64,000 bases of DNA from Bacteroidales bacterium. GTDB taxonomy: Bacteria > Bacteroidota > Bacteroidia > Bacteroidales > FEN-979. Below the pieces are notes generated by a model that saw only the letters and a program-made list of their open reading frames with translations, was not told the origin of the DNA and searched no databases. The position numbers and the translations under genes are program-made. The DNA lies in the NCBI GenBank assembly GCA_025355465.1, contig JANXZO010000051.1:1-64000 (forward strand), in the 5' to 3' direction. Below, in pieces: positions 49,986-60,608 of this stretch. Numbering within the stretch: the first letter of the stretch is position 1; every line of letters starts with the position of its first letter.

Positions 49986-52900
49986 ATGAAAATCAACCAT
50001 TCCTTTCTCATTGTTTTGGTAACACTGCCGCTTTTTATTAACCCGGGGTTTACGCAAACAACCAAAAACGCAGCTTCTGCCGGAAAGCAGAATATTCATT
50101 TGTGGAAATCGGTTGATTCACTCCTAAACCTCAGTCAGCCCAAATCGGCTCTTGCCATTGTCGAGAAAATCTATGCCCAGTCTCGAAAGGAGCAAAATGA
50201 TCCTCAGTTCCTCAAAGCTATGCTCTATCGCATCAGACTGAACTCAGATTTCCAGGAAGATTTTATTATCCAGACCCTTCGCAACTTGCAAAACGAAATG
50301 CGTGTCGCCGCAGAGCCTGCTGCTTCAGTGCTGCATTCCATAATTGCAGAAGTATACTGGAAATATTACCAAAACAATGAATTTCGCTTCCGCAACCGCA
50401 GTGCAGTGGACCATGGAAGTGGCACCAGTACCCTGCGTTCCGACAGCATAGCGACCTGGGACCTAAGCACCATTTCAGAGGCAATTGCCAATGAATACCT
50501 GCTTTCGTTAGCCTCTGAAAAACTGCTGAAAGGGATCCCTGTATCCGCATTTAGTGCGATCCTTGAATTACCGGCCGGCAGCGCGGGAAATTTGACAAAA
50601 CGAGCGGAAGCCCCCACAGATAACTCAAGACCTACACTTTTTGATTTTCTGGCTTTCCGGGCGCTCGATTATTTTACCTCCGACCCTGTATTTCCGGGTC
50701 AGCCTGATGCGCGATTCAGCCTGGACCGGCCGGATTTTTTTTCCCCCACAAAGAAATTTGTCTCCCTGCTGGGCGGCCCAATCTCATTTGGCGCCCATTT
50801 CCTGAAATCCGATTCCATCTCCCCATACTACCTGAGCTTCCGGATATATCAGTCACTGGCCGCTTTTCACATCCATGACAAGGATCCAAATGCCCTGATT
50901 GCCACAGAACTGGACCGGCTGGCACTGATGAAAAAAAATGCCCCCGGAACCGACAGTCTTTACCTTCCTGCCCTTAAACAGCTCGAGATCGATTACCTCT
51001 CCTCCCCATTTTCCACAAACGTCTCCTTTGCAATAGCCGATTTTCTTCGTTCCTCCGGGGAAAAATATTCCCCGCTGTTGTCAAATGACCACAAGTGGGA
51101 TCTTAAGTCGGCTGTTGAATCTTGCGATAAAGCCATTCGTCTTTTCCCAAACTCAATCGGTGCAAAAAATTGTAAAATTCTGAATCAGACCATCCGTTCA
51201 TCCACCCTAACACTAACAACAGAGGACGCTGTTCCTGCAGAAAAACCCTCCCTCGCGCTCCTTGCATTTAACAACATAAATCTTTTACACTTCCGTCTTA
51301 TAAAAGCCGACCCGGATACCTATTATGAAAAATCCGGTTCGATGAAACGGGAAGATTTTTATAAATACATCTCCACTCTTTCGATTTATCAGGAATGGAC
51401 ACTGAGCCTGCCTTCTGATGGTGATCTGCAGCGTCAGACCATGGAAATTGCGGTGCCCGGATGCCCTTCCGGGTTCTTTATTCTGATCTGCTCCGTTGAT
51501 AAAAAATTTGTTGATACCCGGCAGCCTTACGCCATCACCCCTTTCTGGTCGACCCGGATCAGCTATATTCACAAACGAAACAACGACGGAAGCATTTCCA
51601 TGAACCTGCTCGACCGGGAGACCGGGACAGCACTTAAGAATGTAAGGGCTGAAGCCTGGTTCAGAAGCTACAACTACGCCTCTCGAAAATACCAGTCGAT
51701 CAAACTTGGGGAATATACTTCCGATGAAACGGGACTCATCCTGATGCCTTCTGATAATGACAATTCGCGCAGCAACAGTATCTATTTCCGAATCCTTTTG
51801 AAAGACGACCTGCTGATCACACAAGGTTTTTACCAGTATCCGGTCAGTGAGCCTTCAGAATATTCTTCCATTCAAACAAGTTTCTTCACAGACCGGGCCA
51901 TTTACAGACCCGGACAAACAATTTATTTCAAGGGAATTGTACTTCAGAAAACCGGAGAAAAACCCAAAATCAAACCAGGTCATATTACCAAAGTGACGTT
52001 TTATGATGTGAACGGACAAAAAATAGCAGAACAAAGTTATGTTTCCGGCGACTTCGGTTCATTTCATGGTTCCTTTACTGCCCCCACAGGATTACTGACC
52101 GGTCAGATGACAATATCCAATGAATCGGGATCGGTAAGCATTTCGGTTGAGGAGTACAAGAGACCTACCTTTGAAGTAATATATAGTCCACTCGAAGGTA
52201 ATTACAAGCTGGGAGAAACTGTCACCGTTGCCGCGAAAGCAACAGCCTATGCCGGCAACAGTATAGATGGTGCTACCGTGAAATACCGTGTGGTGAGAAC
52301 GGCCAGGTTTCCCTGGTGGGGACGTGGCGGGTATTGGCCAATGCCATCCTCCCCTGAAACAGAAATCGCCAGCGGACTCATAAAAACCCTTGCCGACGGT
52401 AGCTTCTCTTTCAGCTTTTCTGCCATCCCCGATCCGTCAGTAGAAAAATCCTCGGCTCCGGTTTTCGATTACGAAGTTTTTGCCGATGTAACCGACTTGG
52501 GAGGCGAAAGCCAGGCGGCACAACAAACCATCTCCGTAGGCTACAAATCCCTGCTTATTTCAGCTACCATTCCAGCGCTGGTGAACCTGAGCAAAGATTC
52601 CGTTTTTAAGCTCAGCACAACCAACCTGAATGGCCGAAATACCCCCGTCAATGTTACCTTTAGTCTGCAACGTTTGCAGCAACCCGACCGGGCATTTAAA
52701 TCACGCATGTGGACCCAGCCCGATCTGTATTCCATGACGAAGGAGGAATTCCACAGCAAATTTCCGTTTGACATCTTTCGCGATGAGGACAATCCGGAAA
52801 CCTGGAATTCTGAAGGCGTTGAGATCGTTAAAATATTCAATACGGCAACCGATTCGTTGATCAATATCCAGGACCCGACAATTGGTAAACTGAAACCAGG

Positions 52901-55900
52901 ATCATACAAGGTTACCCTCAGTGCTAAAGATCCATTCGGACAGACTGTTGAGAATAAGATCATTTTTACTGTGTTTGATCCGGCTTCCCTAAAGGTTCCT
53001 GTGAATAAAATGAGTTGGTTCGTTCCATTGAAAACCTCCGGGGAGCCAGGCGAAAAGGCCATTTTTCTGATCGGGAGCCGGGAGGAAAATGTAAACGTAA
53101 TGTATGAGATCCGGCTACATGACAGCCTTGTTTCAAGACAATGGATCAACCTCAACAACCGCGCTGCACGGCTTGAAATACAGATTGAAGAGCGTTACCG
53201 TGGAAATTTTGCCGTAAATTTTGTCTTTGTAAAGCACAACAGGGTTTTCCAGTATAGTCAGTTAATCACTGTACCTTATACCAATAAAAATCTAGACATC
53301 ACTTTTGAAACTTTCCGGTCGAAACTTTCACCCGGGGCAAAAGAGGAGTGGAATCTAACCATTGCAGGTTCGCAAAAAAAAGTTGCAGAAGCTGAACTTG
53401 TTACCACCATGTACGATGCTTCCCTTGATGTCTTCCGACCCAACAATTGGTCGTTTGATCTTTATCCCAGGTATTTCCCTGTTTATCCTTGGGATATAAA
53501 CGATGCTTTCCGGTCGTCGGGTGCAGCATGGGCAGGCGGAGCAGGCACGGACGGTACTTATTCAATGGCCTCCACCTATCGGCTCAACTGGTTTGGCCTC
53601 TCCTATTTTACGGGCTACAACTACGATGGATACAGAAGAACCCGAAGCCAGATACCCCTCTCTCTGGATGCTTCACAAAGCGACCATGCGGTGGGTGGAA
53701 AGGCAGAGGAAAAAATGGCACCGCAAGAGGTAATACAAACCGTTGCTGATTCCGGCACCATCTCCGGCCGGGCAGACGGCCGAACTCCAAAATCACCAAA
53801 TGAGTTGATGGGAGGGATTCAGATCCGGAAGGATTTTAGGGAAACAGCCTTCTTTTATCCTTCGCTGGTCACAGACAGCACTGGCAATCTGATCTTGAAA
53901 TTCACAGCACCCGAATCGCTGACACGATGGAAAATGATGGGACTGGCCATCACCAAAAATCTGGAATACGGCTCTTTTGAAAAGGAGCTGGTTACCAGAA
54001 AAGAGCTGATGGTATTTCCCAATGCTCCACGATTTGTAAGGCAGGGCGACACCCTGGTTTTTACCACCAGAATCGTAAACCTGTCTGACCATGATCTTGC
54101 CGGTGAAATACAACTACAGCTTTTCAACGGATTGACCATGAAACCTTTGGACAGCCTGATCAAACAGCAAGAAAAATCAGGCAGTTTCAAATCTCCCTGG
54201 ACTGCCGGCAAAGGGTTGGCTACAAGCGTATCATGGACCGTCAGCATTCCCACCGGAACCGATCTTTCTGTTTTGATTTACCGGATTACAGCCAGGTCGG
54301 GCAATTTCAGCGATGGAGAAGAAAAGGCAATACCGGTTTTGACCAATCGGATGATGGTTACAGAATCCCAACCACTTCCAGTTCGCGGAAAGGGAACTTT
54401 TGATTTTTCGTTCGAAAAACTGTTGAGATCCGGAGAATCCCGCGGTGAAAGTGGAACCTTGAAGAATTACCGGTTCACCCTCGAATTCGCCTCCAACCCG
54501 GCCTGGTATGCCATCCAGGCGCTTCCGACGCTCAACGAAAAGCAATATGACAATGCCGATGCCATCTTTTCGGCATTTTACTCCAACAGCATTGCATCAC
54601 ACATTGCCAACTCAAGTCAGAAGATCAAAGCTGTGTTTGAGGCCTGGAAAAACCTCACCCCGGATGCACTTCTGTCAAATCTCGAGAAGAATGAAGATCT
54701 GAAATCAGCCCTGTTAAAGGAGACTCCCTGGATTTTTGAGGCAACGAGTGAGACGGAAAGGAAACAGAGGCTTGGATTGTTTTTTGATCCCGACAACCTG
54801 AATTCAAACCTGCAGGAGAGTCTGAAAAAATTACAGAAACTGCAGAAACCCGGCGGGGGTTGGACCTGGTTTGAAGGCATGCCCGAAAGCCGCTGGATTA
54901 CGCAGAATATTATTACCGGTTTTGGACACCTTGGCCAGCTTGGTGTTCCGGGTATTCGCACCAATGGGCCGATCTTTAATATGATTACAAATGCTATTCG
55001 ATATCTTGACAAAGAGTTGTTTATGGACTATGACAACCTCAGGAAAAATAACCAGCTCAAGCCAGAGGAGAACCATTTATCGTCCGCGCAGATCCAGTAT
55101 CTCTACGCACGAAGTTATTTTCAGGACATAAAGATGGAGGATGAAGGGTGCAGAAAGGCATTTGAGTATTACCAGCAACAGGCTGCAAAATTCTGGCAGC
55201 CGAACGACCGGTACCTGCAGGGAATGATAGCGTTGGCATTAAACCGGCTTGGAAATAAAGAGACCCCGGGCCTAATTGTGAAATCCCTGTCGCAGAATGC
55301 AATTCATTCTCCGGAAATGGGAATGTACTGGGCAGGTGAACCGGGATATTCATGGTATCAGGCTCCAGTTGAAACCCAAGCCATGATGATGGAGGTTTTT
55401 GATGAAATAACCCGGGATGAGAAATCGGTTGAAGAGATGAAGATCTGGCTGCTGAAACAAAAACAAACACAATCGTGGCGCTCTTCCCGTGCAACCGTTG
55501 AAGCTGTTTATGCACTGCTGTTGCGAGGCTCCGACCTACTCTCAGAAGAACCGGGAGTTATTATTTCCCTTGGAAACGAGAAGATCGACTCGCGAAAACT
55601 GACGGATGTAAAAACCGAAGCAGGAACCGGATACTTCCGCAAAACCTGGCAGGGATCAGCGGTAAATCCGGAAATGGGACTCATTAAAATTACAAAGACT
55701 TCGGATGGTACAGCATGGGGTTCAGCATATTGGCAATATTTTGAAAACCTTGACAAGATCACGCCTGCGGCTACGCCGATGAAACTTGAAAAACAACTTT
55801 TCCTCGAGACCAATACACCCGCCGGGCCTGTTCTTGTTGCGCTTGCAGAAAACCAGCCGCTTCATCGCGGCGACAAGATCAGGGTGCGCATTATCCTGAA

Positions 55901-56231
55901 GATCGACCGTAATCTGGAATTCGTTCACATGAAGGATATGCGGGCATCAGCTTTTGAGCCTGGAATTTCGGCCAAATCCGGGTTTTCGGATGATCGCACC
56001 AATCTTTCCGGTTACCGCTACCAGGATGGACTCGGGTATTATCAATCCACTACAGATGTAGCTACAAACTTCTTTTTCGAATTCCTGCCAAAAGGAACCT
56101 ATGTGTTTGAATACCCGCTGAAAGCCAACACTGCCGGCGAATATTCAAACGGCATTACAACAATCCAGTGTCTTTATGCCCCCGAATTTTCGGCCCATTC
56201 TGAAGGAATCAGGGTGCGGGTGAACGAATAA
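49986..56231 (+). CDS. Alpha-2-macroglobulin family protein without thioester
   Basis: The 2081-residue protein has a signal peptide (FLIVLVTLPLFINPGFTQ). A helical/TPR-like N-terminal part (about 50-420) precedes macroglobulin domains with SFFTDRAIYRPGQTIYFKG (about 632-650). The A2M core is FFYPSLVTDSTGNLILKF (about 1290) and LTRWKMMGLAIT (about 1315). A helical toroid region (about 1480-1900) holds the segment GGGWTWFEGMPESRW, but CxEQ is absent. It is a large periplasmic or surface-anchored protein in Bacteroidota, likely a protease trap or a partner of a peptidoglycan enzyme. No pbpC neighbour is present. Confidence 0.88.
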   Translation: MKINHSFLIVLVTLPLFINPGFTQTTKNAASAGKQNIHLWKSVDSLLNLSQPKSALAIVEKIYAQSRKEQNDPQFLKAMLYRIRLNSDFQEDFIIQTLRNLQNEMRVAAEPAASVLHSIIAEVYWKYYQNNEFRFRNRSAVDHGSGTSTLRSDSIATWDLSTISEAIANEYLLSLASEKLLKGIPVSAFSAILELPAGSAGNLTKRAEAPTDNSRPTLFDFLAFRALDYFTSDPVFPGQPDARFSLDRPDFFSPTKKFVSLLGGPISFGAHFLKSDSISPYYLSFRIYQSLAAFHIHDKDPNALIATELDRLALMKKNAPGTDSLYLPALKQLEIDYLSSPFSTNVSFAIADFLRSSGEKYSPLLSNDHKWDLKSAVESCDKAIRLFPNSIGAKNCKILNQTIRSSTLTLTTEDAVPAEKPSLALLAFNNINLLHFRLIKADPDTYYEKSGSMKREDFYKYISTLSIYQEWTLSLPSDGDLQRQTMEIAVPGCPSGFFILICSVDKKFVDTRQPYAITPFWSTRISYIHKRNNDGSISMNLLDRETGTALKNVRAEAWFRSYNYASRKYQSIKLGEYTSDETGLILMPSDNDNSRSNSIYFRILLKDDLLITQGFYQYPVSEPSEYSSIQTSFFTDRAIYRPGQTIYFKGIVLQKTGEKPKIKPGHITKVTFYDVNGQKIAEQSYVSGDFGSFHGSFTAPTGLLTGQMTISNESGSVSISVEEYKRPTFEVIYSPLEGNYKLGETVTVAAKATAYAGNSIDGATVKYRVVRTARFPWWGRGGYWPMPSSPETEIASGLIKTLADGSFSFSFSAIPDPSVEKSSAPVFDYEVFADVTDLGGESQAAQQTISVGYKSLLISATIPALVNLSKDSVFKLSTTNLNGRNTPVNVTFSLQRLQQPDRAFKSRMWTQPDLYSMTKEEFHSKFPFDIFRDEDNPETWNSEGVEIVKIFNTATDSLINIQDPTIGKLKPGSYKVTLSAKDPFGQTVENKIIFTVFDPASLKVPVNKMSWFVPLKTSGEPGEKAIFLIGSREENVNVMYEIRLHDSLVSRQWINLNNRAARLEIQIEERYRGNFAVNFVFVKHNRVFQYSQLITVPYTNKNLDITFETFRSKLSPGAKEEWNLTIAGSQKKVAEAELVTTMYDASLDVFRPNNWSFDLYPRYFPVYPWDINDAFRSSGAAWAGGAGTDGTYSMASTYRLNWFGLSYFTGYNYDGYRRTRSQIPLSLDASQSDHAVGGKAEEKMAPQEVIQTVADSGTISGRADGRTPKSPNELMGGIQIRKDFRETAFFYPSLVTDSTGNLILKFTAPESLTRWKMMGLAITKNLEYGSFEKELVTRKELMVFPNAPRFVRQGDTLVFTTRIVNLSDHDLAGEIQLQLFNGLTMKPLDSLIKQQEKSGSFKSPWTAGKGLATSVSWTVSIPTGTDLSVLIYRITARSGNFSDGEEKAIPVLTNRMMVTESQPLPVRGKGTFDFSFEKLLRSGESRGESGTLKNYRFTLEFASNPAWYAIQALPTLNEKQYDNADAIFSAFYSNSIASHIANSSQKIKAVFEAWKNLTPDALLSNLEKNEDLKSALLKETPWIFEATSETERKQRLGLFFDPDNLNSNLQESLKKLQKLQKPGGGWTWFEGMPESRWITQNIITGFGHLGQLGVPGIRTNGPIFNMITNAIRYLDKELFMDYDNLRKNNQLKPEENHLSSAQIQYLYARSYFQDIKMEDEGCRKAFEYYQQQAAKFWQPNDRYLQGMIALALNRLGNKETPGLIVKSLSQNAIHSPEMGMYWAGEPGYSWYQAPVETQAMMMEVFDEITRDEKSVEEMKIWLLKQKQTQSWRSSRATVEAVYALLLRGSDLLSEEPGVIISLGNEKIDSRKLTDVKTEAGTGYFRKTWQGSAVNPEMGLIKITKTSDGTAWGSAYWQYFENLDKITPAATPMKLEKQLFLETNTPAGPVLVALAENQPLHRGDKIRVRIILKIDRNLEFVHMKDMRASAFEPGISAKSGFSDDRTNLSGYRYQDGLGYYQSTTDVATNFFFEFLPKGTYVFEYPLKANTAGEYSNGITTIQCLYAPEFSAHSEGIRVRVNE

Positions 56232-56306
56232 GGGAATATTGGGCCCTGTGAAAGTAAATTTTTGTGTTTTTTGCCTTATCTTTACGCTAACATAAGGACG
56301 CCTGGC

Positions 56307-57320
56307 ATGACGGAACCCGAATCAACCCAAGAAATCCTTTTCCGATCGATAAGGAGTGGGCTGGCGCCCAACATTTATTTTGTTCATGAATTGTCGGAGC
56401 TTCTTGAAATAAGCTATGACAGTGCTTACAGAAGGATCCGGGGTGAAAAGGAGTTGTCGCTGGAAGAGTTAAAAAAAGTCTGTCTCCATTACAAAATATC
56501 AATTGATTCTCTCTTTAATTTCAAAAACAATAACGTTATTTTTAATTCACTGGCCATTGGTGAAGATGGGCTTGACATTGAAATGTGGTTGAAGTCGTTG
56601 CTGGTTTCCATAAAAAAAATACATGCCGCCGCAGATCGGGAGATCATTTATGCTGCCATGGATATTCCGGTATTTTACTATTTCGAATTCCCTGAAATTG
56701 CCGCGTTCAAGATCTATTTCTGGAACAAGGCCCTGATACCGTCAGGTGGTGATGAGAAAAAAATGTTCACCCTGGAAGTTCCCGAAAACCTGTATGAAAT
56801 TGGTCGTCAGCTGCTCTCACTTTACGTTAAAATACCCACCATTGAGATCTGGAGCGAGGAGACAATTTCCAGTGTGCTGCGACAGATTGAATACTGCTTC
56901 GTTTCCGGTTTCTTCGCCCGGAAGGAGGATGTTTTTCGTTTGTGCGATGTTCTCGAATCGTGGCTGAATCATGTCCAAACCCAGGCTGAACAGGGGTTTC
57001 AGTTTGTGCATGGCAGCACTTTACGGGGAGTTGAAAACAATTACCGATTATATCACAACGAGGTGCTGGTCAGCGATAATACCATTCTGGTTAAAGCCGA
57101 TGGCCAGAAGACCTCGTACAATACCTATAATGTGATCAATCAGTTGATCACAACCAACCCGGTTTTTTGTGACCAGATCGAAAATTCTCTTCGCAATTTA
57201 ATGCAGAAATCTACCATGATAAGTGGTACATCAGCCAAAGAGCGTTACCGCTTTTTCAACACACTGCACGAAAAGGTGAAGGCCCTGAGGTCCCGAATTG
57301 AACGGTTGGCGGAAAATTAA
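56307..57320 (+). CDS. XRE-type helix-turn-helix regulator with long C-terminal domain
   Basis: The product has 337 residues from ATG 56307; the frame extends 15 codons upstream. The N-terminal helix-turn-helix (NIYFVHELSELLEISYDSAYRRI, about 20-50) binds DNA. The C-terminal 240 residues are helical with a DIEMWLKSLL start and no known motif. TATCTTTAC upstream at 56275 may be a -7 element. It follows the macroglobulin gene by 75 bases. Confidence 0.75.
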   Translation: MTEPESTQEILFRSIRSGLAPNIYFVHELSELLEISYDSAYRRIRGEKELSLEELKKVCLHYKISIDSLFNFKNNNVIFNSLAIGEDGLDIEMWLKSLLVSIKKIHAAADREIIYAAMDIPVFYYFEFPEIAAFKIYFWNKALIPSGGDEKKMFTLEVPENLYEIGRQLLSLYVKIPTIEIWSEETISSVLRQIEYCFVSGFFARKEDVFRLCDVLESWLNHVQTQAEQGFQFVHGSTLRGVENNYRLYHNEVLVSDNTILVKADGQKTSYNTYNVINQLITTNPVFCDQIENSLRNLMQKSTMISGTSAKERYRFFNTLHEKVKALRSRIERLAEN

Positions 57321-57375
57321 TCCCTTACACCTCACCTTAAACCTGTTGCTTTTGAGGTGGAAGACAACATCCTGC

Positions 57376-58206
57376 CTACTTAACCTCAATAACACGGGAA
57401 GGAAGGCTTAACAAGGCATTTTTATAGGAGGTCACGGCATTGCGAAACAAAATAGCCATCACAACAGTCATGAGTCCTCCGGGAATTAACAGAATGGCGC
57501 TGGCAATCTTGTTTACCGATTCAGCATTCACCCCTCCCCTGATAATTGGTACCAGTTTGGAGGGATCAGCCTTGGATGGCATCCCCCTTACCAGGTTGGA
57601 ATAGATGTCGATGATACAAACACCGGGTTTCAGCCACCCTGGCTCAATGTATTCCGGATTTTTTGTCACAACCACCAGGATGTCGGCTCTTTTGCAATGA
57701 TTCACAAGGTTCTTTGAGCTCTTATTGACAAAGGTAACGGAACAATCATCCGGTACCACTTGCGAAGCAGCGGTACGAACAATCATCTTGGTTTGCGTGT
57801 TTGAAAAGAATTCGTCGTTGAGTACGTAAACCCACTCCTGATCCTTTTCGGTCTGAACGCCGGCCTCGCTGAACATCTCGAACAGGGCTGGGGGCAGGCA
57901 CATCGGATATCGTCCTGCCTGGATGTCGGGGATCATGGTTCCCATCATATTTAAAGGGTGAATTCCTTCAACCTCTTTTACAGGATCTATCCTGTTAACA
58001 ATGCGAACAGGATTCAACTGCAGTGGCAACGGTTGCAGAAGGACAATAGCGTGAATATCCTCATCTGCATTCAGCCTGTCGATGACCTGAAAAACCTCCC
58101 CTTCTGCAGCCTCGTTCGAAATGATTTCGGTTTTAACATTTATGCCCATCGACTGTGCCATCTGAACATGGAGCGGAATATTATATTTTGCCAGTAGGAC
58201 ACACAT
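57376..58206 (-). CDS. Degenerate FolD-like protein with missing N-terminal start
   Basis: Residues around VIDRLNADEDIHAIVLLQP, VEGIHPLNMMG, PMCLPPALFEMF and LIPGGLMTVVMAILFRNAV match the methylene-tetrahydrofolate dehydrogenase/cyclohydrolase (FolD). Only 276 codons follow an ATG. In-frame sequence with FolD character (LTEIAVLREQNGRVPGIAFIGF) continues upstream to a TGA at 58285-58287 without an ATG. The catalytic YxxxK is altered (YNIPL) and the GRSxIVGxP NADP motif is replaced. It is either a divergent paralogue or a decaying gene. Confidence 0.6.
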   Translation of the reverse strand: MCVLLAKYNIPLHVQMAQSMGINVKTEIISNEAAEGEVFQVIDRLNADEDIHAIVLLQPLPLQLNPVRIVNRIDPVKEVEGIHPLNMMGTMIPDIQAGRYPMCLPPALFEMFSEAGVQTEKDQEWVYVLNDEFFSNTQTKMIVRTAASQVVPDDCSVTFVNKSSKNLVNHCKRADILVVVTKNPEYIEPGWLKPGVCIIDIYSNLVRGMPSKADPSKLVPIIRGGVNAESVNKIASAILLIPGGLMTVVMAILFRNAVTSYKNALLSLPSRVIEVK

Positions 58207-58401
58207 GAATCCGATAAATGCAATTCCGGGTACTCTTCCGTTCTGCTCCCTAAGAACAGCAATTTCAGTAAGTCCTGCGGGTAATCAGGATAATATGCGC
58301 GAAAAGTGCCGGAATAAATAAACGTAATTGGAAAAATTGCAACGCGGGAATGGCCAGACCTGATTTTTTGCATCAAATCAGATTTTATTACCCCTTCTTC
58401 C

Positions 58402-58409
58402 TACCTTTG
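58402..58409 (+). promoter_or_regulatory. -7 promoter box TACCTTTG of aspS
   Basis: TACCTTTG lies 20 bases before the ATG at 58430. Confidence 0.5.
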
Positions 58410-58429
58410 CGCAAATTAATTTTGATTTT

Positions 58430-60175
58430 ATGCTCCGGACACATACCTGCGGTGAACTGAATATGGCCCATGTGGGTCAGATCGTAAATTTGGCTGGCTG
58501 GCTTCAGCGTTCGCGCGATATGGGAGGCCTGACCTTCATCGACCTGAGAGACCGCTATGGAATAACACAGCTTGTTTTCAATATGGAGATAAACAGCGCC
58601 CTGTGCATGGAGGCCCGGAAATTGGGCCGCGAATTCGTGCTCTCCGTGACCGGAAAAGTAGCTGAACGAAGCAACAAAAATCCGAAAATGGCTACCGGGG
58701 ATGTGGAAATGCTTGTGGATAGCTTTACCGTCCTTAACGTTTCGAAAACACCACCATTTACCATCGAAGACAACACCGATGGCGGCGAGGAGTTGAGAAT
58801 GAAATACCGCTATCTTGACCTTCGGCGCGGTGTAAACCGCAAAAACCTGGAACTTCGTCACAAGCTGGGTATCGAAACAAGGAATTATCTCAATGAATTG
58901 AAATTTATGGAGATAGAAACACCCTATCTCATCAAATCAACGCCCGAAGGAGCGCGCGATTTTGTAGTACCCTCGCGAATGAACAATGGACAGTTTTATG
59001 CCCTCCCCCAGTCGCCCCAAACTTTCAAGCAATTGCTGATGGTGGCCGGGTATGATCGCTATTTTCAGATCGTGAGATGCTTCCGCGATGAAGACCTCCG
59101 TGCAGACCGTCAGCCTGAATTCACACAGATTGACTGCGAAATGGCCTTCGTTACGCAGGAAGATATACTGCAAACTTTCGAAGGACTTGCAAGACACCTC
59201 TTCAGGGTTGTGCTGAATATCGAAACAGGCGAATTTCCCCGTATGTCTTACGATCAGGCAATGAAGCTTTATGGATGCGACAAGCCTGATCTGCGATTTG
59301 GAATGGTTTTTTCGGAACTGAACGATATTGTAAAAGGCAAAGATTTCAAGGTGTTCGACGATGCGGAACTCATTGTTGGGATCAATGCTGCCGGATGCAG
59401 CGAATATTCCCGTAAACAGCTTGATGAGCTTACCGATTTTGTGAAGAGGCCACAGGTTGGGGCAACCGGGCTTGTTTATTTACGGTATGCCACAGACGGA
59501 ACATTGAAGTCTTCTGTAGACAAATTCTACTCGCCGGAAGATCTCCGGGCTATCGCAACCAAGTGCGGTGCACTGCCTGGCGACCTTGTACTCATCCTCG
59601 CCGGGCGGACGGATAAAACACGGTCGGCTTTGTGTGATCTTCGGCTGGAGATGGGAAACCGGCTCGGGTTAAGAAAGGCCAGTGAATTCAAACCACTATG
59701 GGTAACTGATTTCCCTTTGTTTGAATGGGATGAGGAGACCCGTCGTTTCTATGCCAAACACCATCCGTTCACCTCTCCTGTGCCTGAGGATATTCCCTTG
59801 CTTGATACAAATCCGGTGGCAATGCGGGCCAATGCGTACGACCTGGTGATAAATGGAACCGAGATAGGTGGCGGATCTATCCGAATTCACAACAAAGATT
59901 TACAGAAAAAAATGTTTACCGTGCTGGGCTTTTCAGACGAGGATTCATCAAACCAGTTCGGCTTCCTGATGAACGCTTTCGAATACGGAGCACCACCGCA
60001 TGGAGGTATTGCTTTTGGATTCGACAGGTGGACAACCATTTTTGGCGGGGGAGAATCGATTCGCGACTATATCGCCTTCCCTAAAAATAACTCGGGACGC
60101 GATGTAATGATTGACTCCCCTTCTGCAATTAAAGAGGAACAGCTGAAAGAATTGAATATTAGGCTTACTCCTTAA
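58430..60175 (+). CDS. aspS: Aspartyl-tRNA synthetase
   Basis: The 581-residue class II enzyme has an OB-fold anticodon-binding start ([26 protein letters not shown]). Motif 2 is [21 protein letters not shown] and motif 3 is [15 protein letters not shown] bacterial GAD insertion (about 290-400) is present. Normal bacterial length; it converges with the small lipoprotein gene by an 11-base overlap. Confidence 0.96.
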   Translation: MLRTHTCGELNMAHVGQIVNLAGWLQRSRDMGGLTFIDLRDRYGITQLVFNMEINSALCMEARKLGREFVLSVTGKVAERSNKNPKMATGDVEMLVDSFTVLNVSKTPPFTIEDNTDGGEELRMKYRYLDLRRGVNRKNLELRHKLGIETRNYLNELKFMEIETPYLIKSTPEGARDFVVPSRMNNGQFYALPQSPQTFKQLLMVAGYDRYFQIVRCFRDEDLRADRQPEFTQIDCEMAFVTQEDILQTFEGLARHLFRVVLNIETGEFPRMSYDQAMKLYGCDKPDLRFGMVFSELNDIVKGKDFKVFDDAELIVGINAAGCSEYSRKQLDELTDFVKRPQVGATGLVYLRYATDGTLKSSVDKFYSPEDLRAIATKCGALPGDLVLILAGRTDKTRSALCDLRLEMGNRLGLRKASEFKPLWVTDFPLFEWDEETRRFYAKHHPFTSPVPEDIPLLDTNPVAMRANAYDLVINGTEIGGGSIRIHNKDLQKKMFTVLGFSDEDSSNQFGFLMNAFEYGAPPHGGIAFGFDRWTTIFGGGESIRDYIAFPKNNSGRDVMIDSPSAIKEEQLKELNIRLTP

Positions 60176-60542
60176 GCTCTTTCATGAAATTCTCACGATC
60201 TTCCTTAGAGAGACTTTTACAGTTGAGCATGGCTTTGCGTAACTCTTGCCCGAATGCTTTTGTAAAATCTTCCTTTTTAGTCTTATCGCCCCATTTCGTG
60301 TTGAATTCCTGGTAAAGGATCGTCATTTCAATCTGGGTGTTTTTTGCATCCTGGCGCAGTTTCCACACAAGGTCTGAGTCCTGCGGATTTGCTGCCTTTA
60401 GCTGGTTCATAATGTTGATGCTCTTACACATTGCTGTTCCGATTTTACCGGCATCTTCCTTCAAATCATATTTATTGCCGCAACTCGTTGTCCCAAGCAT
60501 TCCAACAATCATCAGGGAGTAAAACAAATATTTTATTTTCAT
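60165..60542 (-). CDS. Hypothetical small lipoprotein
   Basis: The 125-residue protein has a lipobox (GMLGTTSC, Cys 21). The mature part is helical and highly charged ([20 protein letters not shown]). No family is recognised. Its 3' end overlaps aspS by 11 bases. Confidence 0.65.
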   Translation of the reverse strand: MKIKYLFYSLMIVGMLGTTSCGNKYDLKEDAGKIGTAMCKSINIMNQLKAANPQDSDLVWKLRQDAKNTQIEMTILYQEFNTKWGDKTKKEDFTKAFGQELRKAMLNCKSLSKEDRENFMKELKE

Positions 60543-60556
60543 GGTCGAAATTTTTG

Positions 60557-60564
60557 CAAAAGTA
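60557..60564 (-). promoter_or_regulatory. -7 promoter box TACTTTTG
   Basis: CAAAAGTA on the plus strand is TACTTTTG on the minus strand, 14 bases upstream of the lipoprotein ATG at 60542. Confidence 0.45.
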
Positions 60565-60608
60565 ACAGAATATTCCTTCTTTAATTCAGGTTTTCCTGAA
60601 AGAAACCA

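Noticed and set aside
49986-56231. Thioester CxEQ motif in the macroglobulin
   Set aside because: I looked through the toroid region and found only GGGWTWFEGMPESRW and no CxEQ, so covalent protease trapping by thioester is unlikely.
57320-57376. Hairpin CACCTC/GAGGTG between convergent genes as a bidirectional terminator
   Set aside because: The stem is only 6 bp with a long loop and no clear T-run, so it is not strong enough to list.
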